Shown: piece by piece, positions 51,692-64,000 of the stretch
Layout: every line of letters begins with the position of its first letter
Position numbering within the stretch: position 1 is the stretch's first letter
Assembly (NCBI GenBank): GCA_905331475.1
Contig: CAJNYU010000405.1
Span: forward strand, 1-64,000
Source of the DNA: Rotaria socialis
Lineage: Eukaryota; Rotifera; Eurotatoria; Philodinida; Philodinidae
Direction: 5' to 3'
DNA length: 64,000 nucleotides
Notes under the pieces: generated by a model
What the model saw: the letters and a program-made list of their open reading frames with translations, nothing else
Told to the model about the DNA's origin: nothing
Databases searched by the model: none
Translations under genes and position numbers: made by a program

Positions 51692-52577
51692 GGAGTAGGG
51701 AAATTTTTCGAAAGATTTTCTTTTTTCATTTTTAAAGAATATTTGCCAGGAAGCTAATAGAGGATCATATGCTAATTTTAACTAAGTAGAATTTATCTTA
51801 TATAATACAACTCTTCGAGCAATTCCTAAGCTAACCTGGGGACAGTGCCTATAGAAAAGAACCCATCTTTTGGTATATTTTGATAAGTCTCCTAGGGCCA
51901 TTCTTTGAGATACCACGCTAATTTTTTCGCAGGGTTGTAGCGTAGTGAGAGTACTTCTAGTTTTTACACATCAGCTTCCAAGGAGATCCATTTCTTGGGA
52001 GATAGCTTTTTCTGAAAAACCCAGTTTTTGAGAGGACGGTTCTGATCAAACGCAATAATGTTGAGAGCTGAAATTTTTAGGAGCGGTACATCTTTCAGTG
52101 CTCTTTTCATAGTGAAAATTTCAAATCCATATCTAGTTCCAAAGAAAAGATTTGAATTAATCATCGAAATTTTCACAACGCCGAGCGTTGAGTAAACGTG
52201 AACTATATTGGTTATCTGGTGAAACAGTGCGTGGTATGGAAATTGAGAATTTTGTTGATCATTCAATGATAATGACACAAATATATTCAGGTCGTGGATC
52301 AAAATAGTTAATGAGTTGATTAAACTAAATGATCAAATAAAAAATTTCGTATGTTAATTCAACTATATATATATACTTGCACATGAATTATTGGATGATG
52401 ATATTGTAATGTTTGAATAACCGATGTTTCATTAGAATAAATTCTCGAAATAGCTGTTTGGAAAGATACGGAATACGAATCAAAGTTACGTATTATATTT
52501 AATGCCACACTGAAAGTAAACAGCATGTTTTACATTTAAATCTTTTAATGCACTCATAGAACATGATTCTATTACTA

Positions 52578-54394
52578 TCACTTATTTGAAAGAACGGCTG
52601 CACATAGTTTATCATAAACATGTATTGTTCGTAGTCCAACTGTAGCAAGTAAACCTAGATCAGCAAGTTCCAAACGAACGTTCTTTTGTAAAGCAAATTC
52701 ACTCATTTGAATATCATCGTCAATATCTCTTGATTCAATGAACATTTAGAAATAATACGAATACTTTTTTTCATCGAAACCATTCTGTTTAGTTGCATGT
52801 TGCTCATGAACTTGTGTATCTTCAATTTAAATAGCAACATTAACAGTATCGGGTAATTTAGCACCTCAACATTGACCTTCCATAAGTGATGTACTAGTCT
52901 GAATTAAAAGAGTTTGAATTCACATTTTCTTCTCCAGCATCTGAACGTTCACTATTCACATTGTAGACAACTAATCAACTATCTAGCATTTGATTAACAT
53001 ATTAGTATGTCATAGCTATTTCAGCACGTCGATTTTGAATCAAATCTGTTTCATATTATAGAACTAAATAAAATATAAGCATTCCTTCAACGGAACGAAA
53101 GATAACTTGGCTCATGTAAGACAGAATGAATTTCAACTGGAAAACATTGCCATGCGAATAATTGCTAATAATTTCACAATCATCGTTTGTGCTAGACCAG
53201 GAATTTCTTTTGTAGTAACTTAACTCGTCGCCTCAAGTAAAAATGAGTCTATGAAATAAAAAAGTACAATCACACATGCTTCTGGTGTAAATATCATCGG
53301 GATTGATTCTCGTGCCACTAGTGGTCAATATTCAATTCGGTCGTAATTCATCACACAATTTCAACAATGTTTCCTAGAATTAAAAAAAAGCAGATCAACC
53401 TATCATTTAAAAGATAAAAACTACATGCCCTGACATGCAGCTGGTTCTGAATGATCTTTTATTGGATCATCATAACCAGAGGTACTCACTGGAATGAACT
53501 AAAATATATGTATAGTCAATTATTCGTTTGAGTCAAGGAATGAATATGTGAAATAAATTCATTTATGCGATAAAGTTACTGAAAATATATAAAGATTTGA
53601 CCAGAGGAAAATAAATAAGTTCTTATCAAGTACGTATACATGATCATAGAGTTCTTCTAAACAAAAACAAACGTAAGAATAAAACATAGTTGATTGTATA
53701 ACATACGAAATCGATCCTCTAATTTTTGTGTTTTTCTTTTTCCACCATACAATTCATATAATTTGTTTCTAAGGATTCGAAACCGAATAGAAGTACAATA
53801 ATGCCTGATTTTATCTACATATATGAAATTCATGATAGAATTGAATTTATTTGAGAGGAAAAAGAAATCACCTGTTCAAATTTTCAATACCTATTGGAGC
53901 TTGTTTTATACAGCCATTTTCAACAATCGATATTGCTTCACCAATAATAACATTCAAATAAAAATCAACAGTAGACAGTGGTAGTCGAGATAGTTTATTT
54001 TTATATGTACTAATTCATATTTGATTTTTAGGATTACTTCTTTGACAACCCGTTTATGTTCTTTAGTTGCTGTTAAATGTAATTGTTGTTGTTCAAGAAG
54101 TAAGGTAGACAGAAGAACTTCATGTTGTTGTTTAAATTCATTTTTCGAATGAATATGACGTTGTAATTCAGCATCGGTTTGTTGAGAAAAAAGTCGATCT
54201 GATAATGATTGATTACGACCCGTTAAATGGTTTCTTCAACCTTTTTGTTCAGCAATTTTCGTTAATTCAAGTAGTTTCATGTTTTAATTTATCAATTATT
54301 TCAAGATTATCTTTAGCATAAATATGAGATACGGATTTATCTTTCTTACGAAGGAAAGATGGGCCTCATACGCTCTACCATCGTCATTTGCCAT
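52578..54394 (-). pseudogene. Decayed intron-containing gene of unknown family
   Basis: Reading the minus strand from 54394, a possible MANDDGRAYEAHLSF start is followed by coiled-coil text (AKDNLEIIDKLKHETT; SKNEFKQQHEVLLSTLLLEQ). Then come LSRLPLSTVDFYLNVIIGEA (about 53980), ILRNKLYELYGGKRKTQKLE with an intron-like GTATGTT...TTTAG, EELYDHVYV (53650), TLLKLCDELRP (53385) and MSEFALQKNVRLELADLGLL, ending VYDKLCAAVLSNK-stop at 52578. Several stops and frame shifts interrupt the series. Retained introns argue against a processed copy. The long helical build is clear but I cannot name the family. Confidence 0.55.
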
Positions 54395-56805
54395 GAATTT
54401 ACTTCATTTAGTTATTAAAATATTACCCAAAAAAATAATATCTGAAGCGTATGAAGATCGAATCGATTAACTGTAGATTCTAGATAAAAACAAACTAATG
54501 AAAAAGTATCTTCTATTCTATTAGCCTTTATATGATATCGGAAAGCAAGAAAAATTTTCACTGCCATCAATAAATCATTACAGCCTATCATTCTATCAGC
54601 TGATTTAAGTTCCTGAGTTCCATGAAGATTGAAAGAAAGGCAGTCTCTACTTGTTGACTCAGATGAGTAGTAGTGTATATTTACCGATTAAAGTGGAGTC
54701 TCTGTTATTTGTTGATTATGACAGAAAGTTTAAAAATAGTTAATAGATATTTCTTTATTGGTATCGTTTGATTATAGGAAATCCTTCATCATAATCCTAT
54801 ATAAAATATATCTAATGTTTCGATGATCTTAAAAGATTTGTTCATTATCGGAATAATAAAATTAATTTAAAGAGTTGTAAAAGAAAAACGAAATCCAAAA
54901 CTTTTTTTGAATATATTCTCATCCTAGTTACTTACTGCAATAATAAGCAAGAAAAGCAAGAAAATAAAATGCTTTCAGGAATCAAGAATGAGGGAAGAAA
55001 ATAGAACGAACGTAGAATATTTTAGGTCGTGATTCGAGTTTTTCCTGAATGGATTAGATTAAAGCAGTGATCAACTTACATTACCTGCTCTCAGAGTCAA
55101 TATTGATACGATTTACCAGATGCATATATTTCCTTCCTTCGAGAATAGTAAATTCTTCGAATATCTGTACGTATATCATTAACTTATATCTAGACTATGA
55201 AAAATACGACACTACGTGCATTGTTCACTGATAAATTAAATGGACATTAGAATTTACAGAGAGGCTTCGAATAAACGAACGGTTCACCACTCTTTAGGAA
55301 TAATACTCTGTACCTATAGTTTGCAAAGATATAAAACAATATCATTAATCGTTCCGTTGTTGTAATGGTATTATACTTTATTTTGCTCCTTCTCAAAACA
55401 TACTATCTTCTCGTTTACATAAAAAACACACTTTTATAGGCATAAAGATGATAAACTAAGGTTAAATATCATGTATAAACAATCAATTTCAGCCTATCTA
55501 GGGAAGTAGAGTAGTATCCAATGAACTCCATCGGAAACGTTATAGTTCAGTAGTCTTAACAACATAGATATTTTGCTTTAGAAATCAGTAAAATTCTCAC
55601 ATAAAATATATTGTTATGTCGTATTTTTTTGCACGATTTTCAATGTTGCATCTCATCTTTGTTTTGCAAAGCATTATCAATATTGAAGTAGAAATAATGA
55701 TATTGTCAAATGTTCTAAATGACACCGGTCATTTTTCTTCCACATAATACGAAGTTCACTTGAAAAGTGAAATATTTATATGATTACAAGTAACACTTGC
55801 TTGTGGGCTAGCTCAGCTCTTTCTCGTAGAGATAGTGCATTCTGATAGCTTTTGCAGAATTTTGCTCAAAGGAAATTTATGAAAAGAAAAGTGAAACGGT
55901 ATCATGAACGAGATTAACACATAATTTTCAATAAAGTCAAAAAACTGTTTCCATGGAAATCTGTGCTGTAAAGAGTCGCTCTCTGACTCATCTACTTGAA
56001 TTTAAACTAGAAAGTTTTCTCATCTTGATACAACGCATTGATTTCTTTTATCATCTTGCATGGGAAGCTAGGAATATATTTGATCTTTATCAAACTTTTA
56101 TTATTGACTTTATAACTATTTCATGGTGGACAAACTATGAGTCATCGAACTTTAACTTTCAAGCTTGTATTCAGAGGTTGAAGGCATAATATCTTTAAGT
56201 AACTCTGATGAAATTTTTCAAATCGGTTTTCTCGTTCAGTATCTCTTATGAGATGTCACATTACAGTCTTCCCCTACAAAGAGGTACCTGAGATGTTATC
56301 ATTTAGCAATAATTTCATATTTGGATCGCTTGTAAGGATAGAATCTAATTCAAACGGTATTCTTATTTATAGGTTTCAATCCGAATATTTCAAAACCCCA
56401 CGCCCGACTTCGCATGAACCTTTGGTTTATTAAAAGAACCAAATTAAATATTAAAAGCTCACTCGAACTAAGCAATATATTACTGATGAAACTGTCAATG
56501 AGATTTTTAGTAATTGAATCTAAATAAAAGGACATCTAACAATCCACATCCAGCTATACACAATAGCCAATATGTTGGATAAATTTGACTGCTAAGTTCG
56601 GTAACTATCAATATACCTCATTATTTATCACCATGCACAGAGACATGGAATATAGCATTGTTGAATTCTTACGCCAAAACTTGCATGATTGTTTATTATT
56701 TATCAAACATGGTCACCCATTTCAGTAGAAGGTTGGCGACGCTTACGTTGCGTTACTAGTTATATTTACATATTTTTCAATCCAAAATTTATTAAGACAC
56801 GGTAA
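54395..56805. other. Intergenic, nothing recognised
   Basis: About 2.4 kb AT-rich DNA. Short open frames at 55953-56189 and 56248-56433 have no recognisable content. Confidence 0.45.
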
Positions 56806-57059
56806 CCAGGTCGAACAGTCCGGCCTGGAAACGGCCGGTTCCGGGTAGTTCCGTTAATTTTTTGGAAGCAGTATTCCGGTTGGAAATTTTTCCGGTGATT
56901 TCCGGCAGGCATTGACCGGAAAAGTTCGGCCGTATTTTTGACCGGAATACCGCTTCCATGTTCCAGCGATTTTCCGTGTTTTCCTGCAGGATATGGTGAC
57001 TTTCCCGCATATTTCCTGGAGTATCCTACTGGATCCGGTGGTCGGAATGTTTGACCTGG
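56806..57059. mobile_element. 254-bp GC-rich MITE
   Basis: Inverted ends CCAGGTCGAACAGTCCGGCC (56806) and CCAGGTCAAACATTCCGACC (inverse, ending 57059) agree at 16 of 20 positions. The interior is far more GC-rich than its flanks and full of CCGG and TTCCGG words on both strands (TTCCGGTTGGAAATTTTTCC, TTTTTCCGGTGATTTCCGG). No clear target duplication. Confidence 0.7.
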
Positions 57060-57325
57060 ATTAAATGAATCAAATATTATCATGAAAAACAAAGTCATAA
57101 TTCTTACATTGAGCAAGATCTCTTAATTATCATACTATCCAATTGAACATAAGTAGTTTGATTAGCATGGAGAATTGTACAAGGATAATGTCTAAATAAA
57201 AAATAAATAAACATTTTTTTACAAAACTATTATCATTACTCGTGATATGGAAAAAGAGTTAAAACAGGCAGATAGATTTCTTTTATATTTGATTGATTAT
57301 TTGTTCAATTGTAAGGTTGACAAGG

Positions 57326-57541
57326 TCAAATATGTTCGTCAGGATTTGTTGCTGTAAATTGCTGATGTTGTTGTCTCTGTTGTATATTGTTAAATTGGTG
57401 TTGATGCTGCTGTTGTAGATTGTCGATCTGCGTTTGAGACTGTTGTTGCTGGTGTACACTTTTTTGTTGCAATTGTGCAATTTGCTGTTGCAGCTGTGCA
57501 ACTTGTTGCATCAACTGTTGAGGACCAGGTGGTGGAACATT
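57326..57541 (-). CDS. Possible terminal exon of a Gln-rich protein
   Basis: After an acceptor (TTTTAG, minus strand, before 57541) a frame of 71 codons reads NVPPPGPQQLMQQVAQLQQQ, continues as Gln-rich coiled coil (QQQIAQLQQKSVHQQQQ) and ends TATNPDEHI-stop. Composition is that of low-complexity C-termini of RNA-binding or transcription factors. I found no confident upstream exon; 57720-57610 has open text of unclear value. Simple-sequence CAG/CAA expansion without function is the alternative. Confidence 0.35.
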   Translation of the reverse strand, partial: NVPPPGPQQLMQQVAQLQQQIAQLQQKSVHQQQQSQTQIDNLQQQHQHQFNNIQQRQQHQQFTATNPDEHI

Positions 57542-60500
57542 CTAAAAGGAAGCAAACAGAACGTGAAACATATGGCATACACAACGTTAAATAGGAGAGT
57601 TACACGCATTTTCTATGTAGCGAACGAGATAGAACTTTTGATTGTGTAAGACCTGGTTCAGTCTTTTTCCTCCCTGTGACGAATAAAATACAACTTTTGG
57701 GAAAGTTAACTAGAGAAGTGCTGGTTGACTGCCTTGGTTCGGCCACTACGTATATGGTAAAAAAATTATTTAACGTGAAAAAACTTAAGATCTGTTCGTA
57801 AGTTAAGTGATCAATTATGAAAATATACATACTTATACAAGGAGTCAAATCAAATATGTTGTTCAGATGAGCCGCATTTTTTAGCTCCTGTGAAAAATTA
57901 CCGAATCTAACAGGGATTAATATAGATTTTCAACCATACAATTGTCAACTCCGGATTTAGCTGGCGTTCAACGAGGAATATATCGTTTTTTAAAAGGAAT
58001 ATCAACGTTATAGAAATCTTTGTTGAATTCATATTTAAAAATGTCACAATTCAAAGTAATTATTTTAGACTGATGACTGATAATGAGAGCAAGATGTGAA
58101 AGTTTGATTTAAAGTTTACATTTCATAGATGTCTGCTAACCAAAAGATAATCTTCTATAAACTATCATTCATACCGAATATATTTCAGTGAAATCTGTAC
58201 AGGAAGTTTGCGGAAAATGGTGTGATTGGCACATGTGAATTTCTAACGACCCGGTGTATTTCCAGTGGTGCAATGCTCAATATTTAATCTCGACATATTA
58301 GGTAGATATTAGGACACTTCTTACAAGCCAATTAGTCTTAAATTAAAAAGATATGTGGTTTGAGTAAATCTTAATAGCGACTTTGTATTTTCCGCGTACT
58401 TGTCAAAGCAAAAAACAAGAACCAATCGATGTGAAGTCAATTAAACATTAGACGCCCGCTTATTGGGAGAAAAAGAAATAGGGCAATATTAAAACAAGTA
58501 TTATTTTCTAGAGCTTCTTACAAAGAGTTACATCAACTTCATCGGTGAATAAGATACTTCGACTTGGTCTAAATACTACAGAAACTTGTTTTTTTTACGT
58601 AGACGAATTATTTTATGATAGAAATTTTACTGCTCGTAATTTCTTTTCGGATACACCATGGTCGACGAAACAAAAAATATATCTGAATTATCACAGATAA
58701 AAAAATGGAGCTGATACATTCCTAATTGTACCGCGACAAAAAGAAGAATAATTAATAAATTAGAGGGTAAGTAGAAAAAAAAATGAATTTAAGTATCACC
58801 ATAAAAGACAGATTGCTTTGAAGTTATGTGAAGATATGTGAGCATTTTCGTTGTAAAAGTATTCTTTGTCTTGTCCTTAAAAACGATGTGCTTTCTCCGA
58901 AAAATGACTCAGAGTTCAGTTTTCATGGTTGTGTATAGTCGTGTAAGATTCTTCGGTAAGATTATATGAGCTGTAAATATAGCAGACTCAGTTTGCTCGT
59001 GTTAGATAGAACTCATCGATGATATTCTCATCAGTAAAGCATAGATATGCGATACTAAGAAAAGGCGTAGTAACAGACATTGAAAACAGACCGCTAGTGC
59101 AACATCTTTAACAACAATTAAAACCAGTTTTTACGTAGCGTATCATTTGTCTTAGGCTAGATCGATCAGAGCAGCTACAAATCAGATATATTTATCAGTA
59201 ACATAAAATAATGAAAAATAGCCACGAAACAGGTAAAAAAATTTACAATTTTTCCAAACCTAACATTGCTAGGAATACATACTAAATCATAATCTTTATA
59301 ACGTTTTCAATATTAATGAGACATACGTAGCCATAGATACTGCCATTCAATATCAAGAAAAAGAGCAATAGTATGTAAATAAGAAAAATTCAGTATAGTC
59401 TAAGAGATTTCCAAAAATTTCTAGTTGGTAAGCTTTTTTTTTTGTTTCAAGAAATTTGGCTGGATCACTTCATCAAAATATCAAAGATTCATAGAATCCG
59501 ATGAATTGATTTAGTAATATCCAAATAGGCTCATACTTCTTTACTAGAATTTGCTGGCCGAAGTAAATTATTTGGTATCATCTATAAACAATGAAAATTG
59601 AATTGAAAATATTTACTTTAATTGTTCCCATAGCGAAAGAAAATAATATTAAATATTATTAGAAAATAAGTGATAAGAACAAGATACAGTGAAAGTATTT
59701 CTTGCGGTAATACGTATGTCCGTATATCACGTACAAATGCGTTCATATAATTTAGCGGTTCTTTGTTCATATTCGTCCACGAAAGAATAGGCATTACATA
59801 CGTACACTCGCATAACGATATGTCCATGAGGTGGCGCTAACTTATGTGATGCACTTTGATACATTTAACTTACAACCTCTTAGAAGTGAAATAAATTTTC
59901 ATTCAATTTAAGCTTTAAAAAAGAAAAAAGAACGAAAATTTCAGCCGATTTAATTAATATTAAATGCTACTATACGTGATAGACACTTAAATGAATAATA
60001 AAATCAGTATTCGATTCCTACAGTATCAATTATGCTATGAATATTATGAAAACTATGAAAAATACCATTAACAATTTATTATCAGTCATTATGGGATACC
60101 CTTTATATGTGTGACGTTCCTAAAAAAGGATGTGGTTCTCCACATTTTATAGGTCACAAAAGGTTTTAATTGTTATTTTAGGTCATTTGCGATGAAGATA
60201 CGTCTAACTAGACAGTGAAGATAAATGAAAAACTTTCTTCCAGAATATTGGCACAGAATTCTCTTCTTTCCCAAAGCGGTAGAAACCCCACGTATTACCC
60301 ATATAGATTTTTGATATTTGCTTTATTAAACTTTAATATTTTCATATAGTGATTGTCAGACAAGTAAAGTTTCTTTGATATCAGTGCAAATAAATAGGCC
60401 TTTTGTGAATCATTTGCACATTACTGAATACAGTTTAAGGACTGAAGAGTGTTGAAATGGTATTGGAAAAGTGTTATGGTATTGTCAACCATCAACCAGT

Positions 60501-60945
60501 ATTTTTCTACAGCAACAACTTGAATTTGAATAGTATTACACTATTTCCAAGCAACTTCTCAATTAATATTTATGTTCTAACTTTATAATCCTCACAGTAC
60601 CCACAAGTGTTGAGGCGAAGAATAGGGTGTGGGTGTGGGGTAGGTGCTGAGGTGCCAGGGTTCTGGGTGCCAGCACTTACCACTTTGGTAGTATTTAACT
60701 GGAAAAGATATTTCGAGTTGTGCTGGTATAATTGATTCGGTACTTTCAATAATAGATATATACGTTGAATTACAAAAAAAACAATATCAATCGAATGAAC
60801 TGGATTTTCTAACTTAAATTATCGTTTAACTCTTTCTGAATTTTATTCCGGAATTTTTTAAACCTTAATTACATACATATGGATACAAACAAGGGATAAA
60901 AAATGGAAGGATCTAAATATAAGGTGTCTGTTCAGTTTTGTTTCT
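57542..60945. other. Intergenic, no gene recognised
   Basis: About 3.4 kb. A G-rich stretch at about 60610-60675 (GGGTGTGGGTGTGGGGTAGG) resembles the core of the element at 45.5 kb. Around 58545-58710 the plus strand is open for about 50 codons but without family features. Confidence 0.45.
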
Positions 60946-63680
60946 TCAACATTGTAATTTATCAGTTTCTGGAGGAAGGCCAAAACATTTTCGAACTTTT
61001 TGATAGCGTCTAATTCTGTTTTCCTGTTGGGGCGTTGCTCCACATTCAATAGGGTTGATAATTTGTGTTGTTCCTCCAAAATTTCCTTCTCTTGCTGGTT
61101 GACCCATATTATTAGCTTTCCAAAACCAGAGTGCAGTTGCAGCAGCTAACGTATCCGATTCAGCAACCATTTCTGGATCCTTTAGTAAATCAACACCAAG
61201 TGCATCACCAGCTCCTTTATAATTGCATGGCCATGATAATTGAAACCAACCACGTCCATAGTAAGTTTTACCGGGCTCTGCCTCAACTGGAGGACACCAT
61301 GAGTCCTGATAATTATTAGCACATTGACCTGATTGTCCACAGTATTCTTCATAAGTTTGCAAGCCATCTGTTTCATGTGATACATGTGCAAAAAACATCA
61401 TAACTTCATTTTGACTTTGTGTTTCAAACGGCATCATTGTTAATGCCTCTTGAAAACCTATAGCACCAGCGTAAAACGAAATACAGATAGCTGTATCATA
61501 GTCTGAATATTTTTTCATCAAGTATAAGACCATTGAATAATATGCTATCTGTTTATAAAACTATGAAGCAAACTTTCAATAGAATCTCCACAGTCTGAGA
61601 AAGTAAAACAGGATGTAACTGCAAGAGACTCTCTATCACATCTATGCGAATTCATTCCAATATTTATGACTTTTTTTAAATCAAGGTAGATGTTACGCTC
61701 TGAGATATATTGAAAGTTTAACTTTTACTCTAAGTATTTCAAAACTTGAAAACAACCATGTTTAGAGACATGGTAACACTTTCAGTACAGATAGATTCCA
61801 GCAACGACAATAAATATGATGCAGGACCTCATGATATTCAATTTCTCTTGCTTTCAGTCGCAAGGGTTCTACACTGAATTACATCGTTCATTGTAAGTTT
61901 TCTTCCTCAATTTGACCTAAAAATATTAATCTATTGAGCGTTTTCCTCCTTTGAACTATTTGAATGACTTCCATGACCCCATAATTCACTCTTTTCTCGT
62001 TGATACAAAACTTAAAGAAATAAGTTCAACAGTAAAATTGCACTTACCTTTCCAGCGTTTATCACGCGTAGCTGGATCTAAATTGTCGAAAATACAGTCG
62101 AATTGCTCACGAGTAATTGAAGTACTGTTGTTACCACCTCCAGGTTGATTTTCACAATATTCTGGTGTACTGCCACAGCTTTGTATGCGGAAAAAAAGAT
62201 AAAATCAATTTTTATTATTTATATTAAAATGATTGAAGTTGCCAATGCTGATAATTCCTTACTATCCCCATTTCGAACAGCACAGACCGGGCGCACAAGG
62301 AGGCTCGCACTTCTGATTTCCGCCTTCACAGTGAAGTGGTGTATCCCCACAACTAGTAATAAAACGAAATCCGCATAATCAAATCAATTATCGAGCAAAG
62401 AAATCTCAAGAAACACTGGTGAAAATACTTACAATCCCCATTTCGAACAGCAGAAACCAGGCCCACATGGAGGTTGACACGTTTGCCCTCCGCCTTCACA
62501 GTGCAATGGTGTGTTCCCACAACTAGTAGTACAAACGAAATGACAGCAACCAAATCAGTCACCAAGTAAAGAAATTTCAAGAAACGCTCGTAATAGTACT
62601 TACAATCCCCATTTTGAACAGCAGAAACCTGGCCCACATGGCGGTTGACATAGAGAACCGTTAGTATTGTTCGTGTACCCTCCACCTTCGCAGTGCAATG
62701 GCGTATTCCCACAACTAGTAGTAGAAACAAAATGACAACAATCCAGCCAGTTAACAAGTAAAACAATCTCAAGAAACACTGGTTAAAGTACTTACAATCC
62801 CCATTTTGAACAACACATACCGGGCCCACATGGTGGCTGACAGGTTTGACCTCCACCTTCACAGTGCAGTGGTGTATTACCACAGCTATTAGTCGAAACG
62901 AAATTGTAGCAATCAAATCAATTATCGAGTAAAGAGCTCTGAAGAAACACTGGTAAAAGTACTTACAATCCCCATTTTGAACAGCAAAAACCTGGCCCAC
63001 ATGGTGGCTGACACCTTTGGCCTGCACCTTCACAGTGCAGTGGTGTATCACCACAGCTAATCGTTGAAACAGAAAGATAGCAGTCAAACCGGTTATTAAG
63101 TAAAAATATAAACAAACGCCCGTCAGAAAAATACTTACAAACCCCATTTCGAACAACAGAAACCGGGCCCACAGGGCGGTTGACACGTTTGACCTCCACC
63201 TTCACAGTGCAATGGTGTATCCCCACAACTAATAGTAGAAACAGAAAGATACCAGTCAAACCGGTTATCAAGTAAAGAAATCTCAAGAAACACTGGTAAG
63301 AGTACTTACAATCCCCATTTTGAACAACACATACCGGGCCCACAGGGTGGTTGACATAAGGAACCGTTAGTATTATTCGTTTGACTACCACCTTCGCAGT
63401 GCAGTGGTGTATCCCCACAACTAGTAGTAGCAGTAGAAACGAAATGAAAAAAAACCTAAACTAACACACAATTAGAAAAAGACTTACAATCCCCATGCTG
63501 AACAACAGAAGCCTGGTGCACATCCAGTTTGTTGACAATCTTGGGCTGCTCGTCATCAAATATAAATATATACAAAACACGATCTGTCCAAGTGTCTTTC
63601 AAAATTAGAAAATGTTTACCGATCAACTTATTTGTTAGTACCAAAGTAATGACAATCAAAAGAGCGATATCTTTTGTCAT
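60946..63680 (-). CDS. Secreted GH19 chitinase with eight hevein-like modules
   Basis: Eleven exons (63680-63620, 63545-63488, 63420-63310, 63228-63139, 63056-62967, 62885-62796, 62714-62604, 62522-62433, 62352-62263, 62178-62048, 61544-60946) give 506 residues. Residues 1-21 are a signal peptide (ALLIVITLVLTNKLIA). Eight six-cysteine chitin-binding type 1 modules follow, each of the form C-PPC-GPGFCCSKWGF-CG-TPLHC, with every intron falling at the same point between WG and CG. A Gly/Asn linker leads to the GH19 domain (about 286-506): SHETDG holds the likely catalytic acid E365, E373/E374 (YEEYC) the likely base, and YYGRGWFQLSWPCNYK is the family signature. It would bind and cut chitin outside the cell: feeding on fungi, defence, or cuticle/egg remodelling. 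GH19 is rare in animals, so gene transfer is possible. Confidence 0.92.
62263..63420 (-). repeat. ~171-bp exon-plus-intron tandem array in the chitinase gene
   Basis: Exons 3-9 are 111, 90, 90, 90, 111, 90 and 90 nt, separated by introns of 80-82 nt. The introns are also alike (CTAGTAGTAGAAACGAAATG near the acceptor side; AGAAACACTGGT before the donor). The unit that multiplied is therefore the genomic exon with its intron. The two 111-nt exons share a seven-residue insert containing NNTNGS, implying duplication of a four-unit block. Confidence 0.88.
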
Positions 63681-64000
63681 ATTCCGTGTTGAACAAGTTT
63701 ACCGTTAAAAATTTCGATTTAGATGTTCGTCGGTAGTTGAATTATGAGATTATAAAAATAATTTTTCTTATTCGACAACACTAACGAGCAAATGATTACG
63801 AGATCGATATTCAGGTGATGTATTTCTCTGTTTTTTTTTCGAGTGCAATTGAAAAATGAAAAGAAAGGTGAAAATATTGATAGTATTTATTATTTTGCTT
63901 TTTCTTACAATTCAGATACGTATAGGCACTTTTCAGAAGCATAATCTAGAATGCACTAGAATTCTTTTTTATTTTGACCCTCCTCAAATAAGGCGAAGAG
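63681..64000. promoter_or_regulatory. Upstream region of the chitinase gene
   Basis: Contains no coding signal and must hold the 5' leader and at least part of the promoter. No clear TATA element or acceptor-like tract stands out near the ATG at 63680. Confidence 0.3.

Larger units (their letters stand above)
49091..52577. other. Intergenic, no gene recognised
   Basis: No family-like frame. It contains an AAT microsatellite near 49816, the TTTCA minisatellite at 51021 and a short run of undetermined bases at 51688. Confidence 0.45.

Noticed and set aside
58545..58710. Open stretch thought to be a transposase relic
   Set aside because: About 50 open codons with no DDE or helix-turn-helix signature and no partner segments.
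62353..63418. Long minus-strand open frames of 277 and 151 codons over the chitinase modules
   Set aside because: They run through both exons and introns in the wrong frame for the modules. The exon model gives clean six-cysteine modules with consistent splice sites, so these frames are by-products of the 171-bp repeat.
1..64000. CRISPR array, bacterial operon or phage defence system
   Set aside because: All supported genes have spliceosomal introns and animal family assignments; no direct-repeat/spacer array is present.

Overview
The window is AT-rich eukaryotic DNA. It holds intron-containing protein genes (most introns 40-90 bp, a few up to about 1 kb) separated by repeat-filled intergenic DNA. 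The compact introns, A/T-biased codons, gene content (GRAMD1/Aster, ZMAT5, FKBP8, SLC35F, Deltex-type RING, cyclin C) and a secreted GH19 chitinase with hevein modules suggest a small invertebrate. A rotifer, probably bdelloid, is my best guess; this is inference, not proof. All exon models were read by eye from GT/AG sites and reading-frame continuity.

Layout. 1-4.9 kb: no convincing gene, one weak inverted-repeat pair. 4.9-11.1 kb (+): a 16-exon GRAMD1-like sterol transporter gene with an in-phase alternative terminal exon. 11.36-11.83 kb (+): ZMAT5-like minor-spliceosome protein, 276 bp downstream. 14.2-15.0 kb (-): two small genes, a FYV7/TAP26-like ribosome-biogenesis protein and a 69-residue membrane protein, the second divergent from FKBP8 (15.26-18.56 kb, +). 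18.6-27.3 kb: intergenic, with a cluster of dispersed repeats at 19.0-20.9 kb. 27.3-29.7 kb (+): SLC35F3/F4-like transporter whose first intron carries a perfect 174-bp palindrome. 34.9-38.9 kb (+): a tight head-to-tail trio of RING protein, RING-Deltex E3 ligase and cyclin C, with 131-144 bp between genes. 39.3-51 kb: a transposon graveyard with two foldback elements, three hAT-like elements nested inside each other within a 21-bp minisatellite, and G-rich repeats. 52.6-54.4 kb (-): a decayed intron-containing gene. 57.3 kb (-): a possible Gln-rich terminal exon. 60.9-63.7 kb (-): secreted GH19 chitinase with eight hevein-like modules.

The genes are mostly housekeeping and functionally unrelated. 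The most notable biology is structural. The nested hAT-like insertions have footprints that can be undone on paper to restore the host repeats. There is a loop-less perfect palindrome inside an intron, and a ~2 kb foldback with arms of about 1 kb. The chitinase module array grows by a ~171-bp exon-plus-intron unit. Several genes have splice-acceptor-like sequences at or just before their start codons, which would fit spliced-leader trans-splicing.
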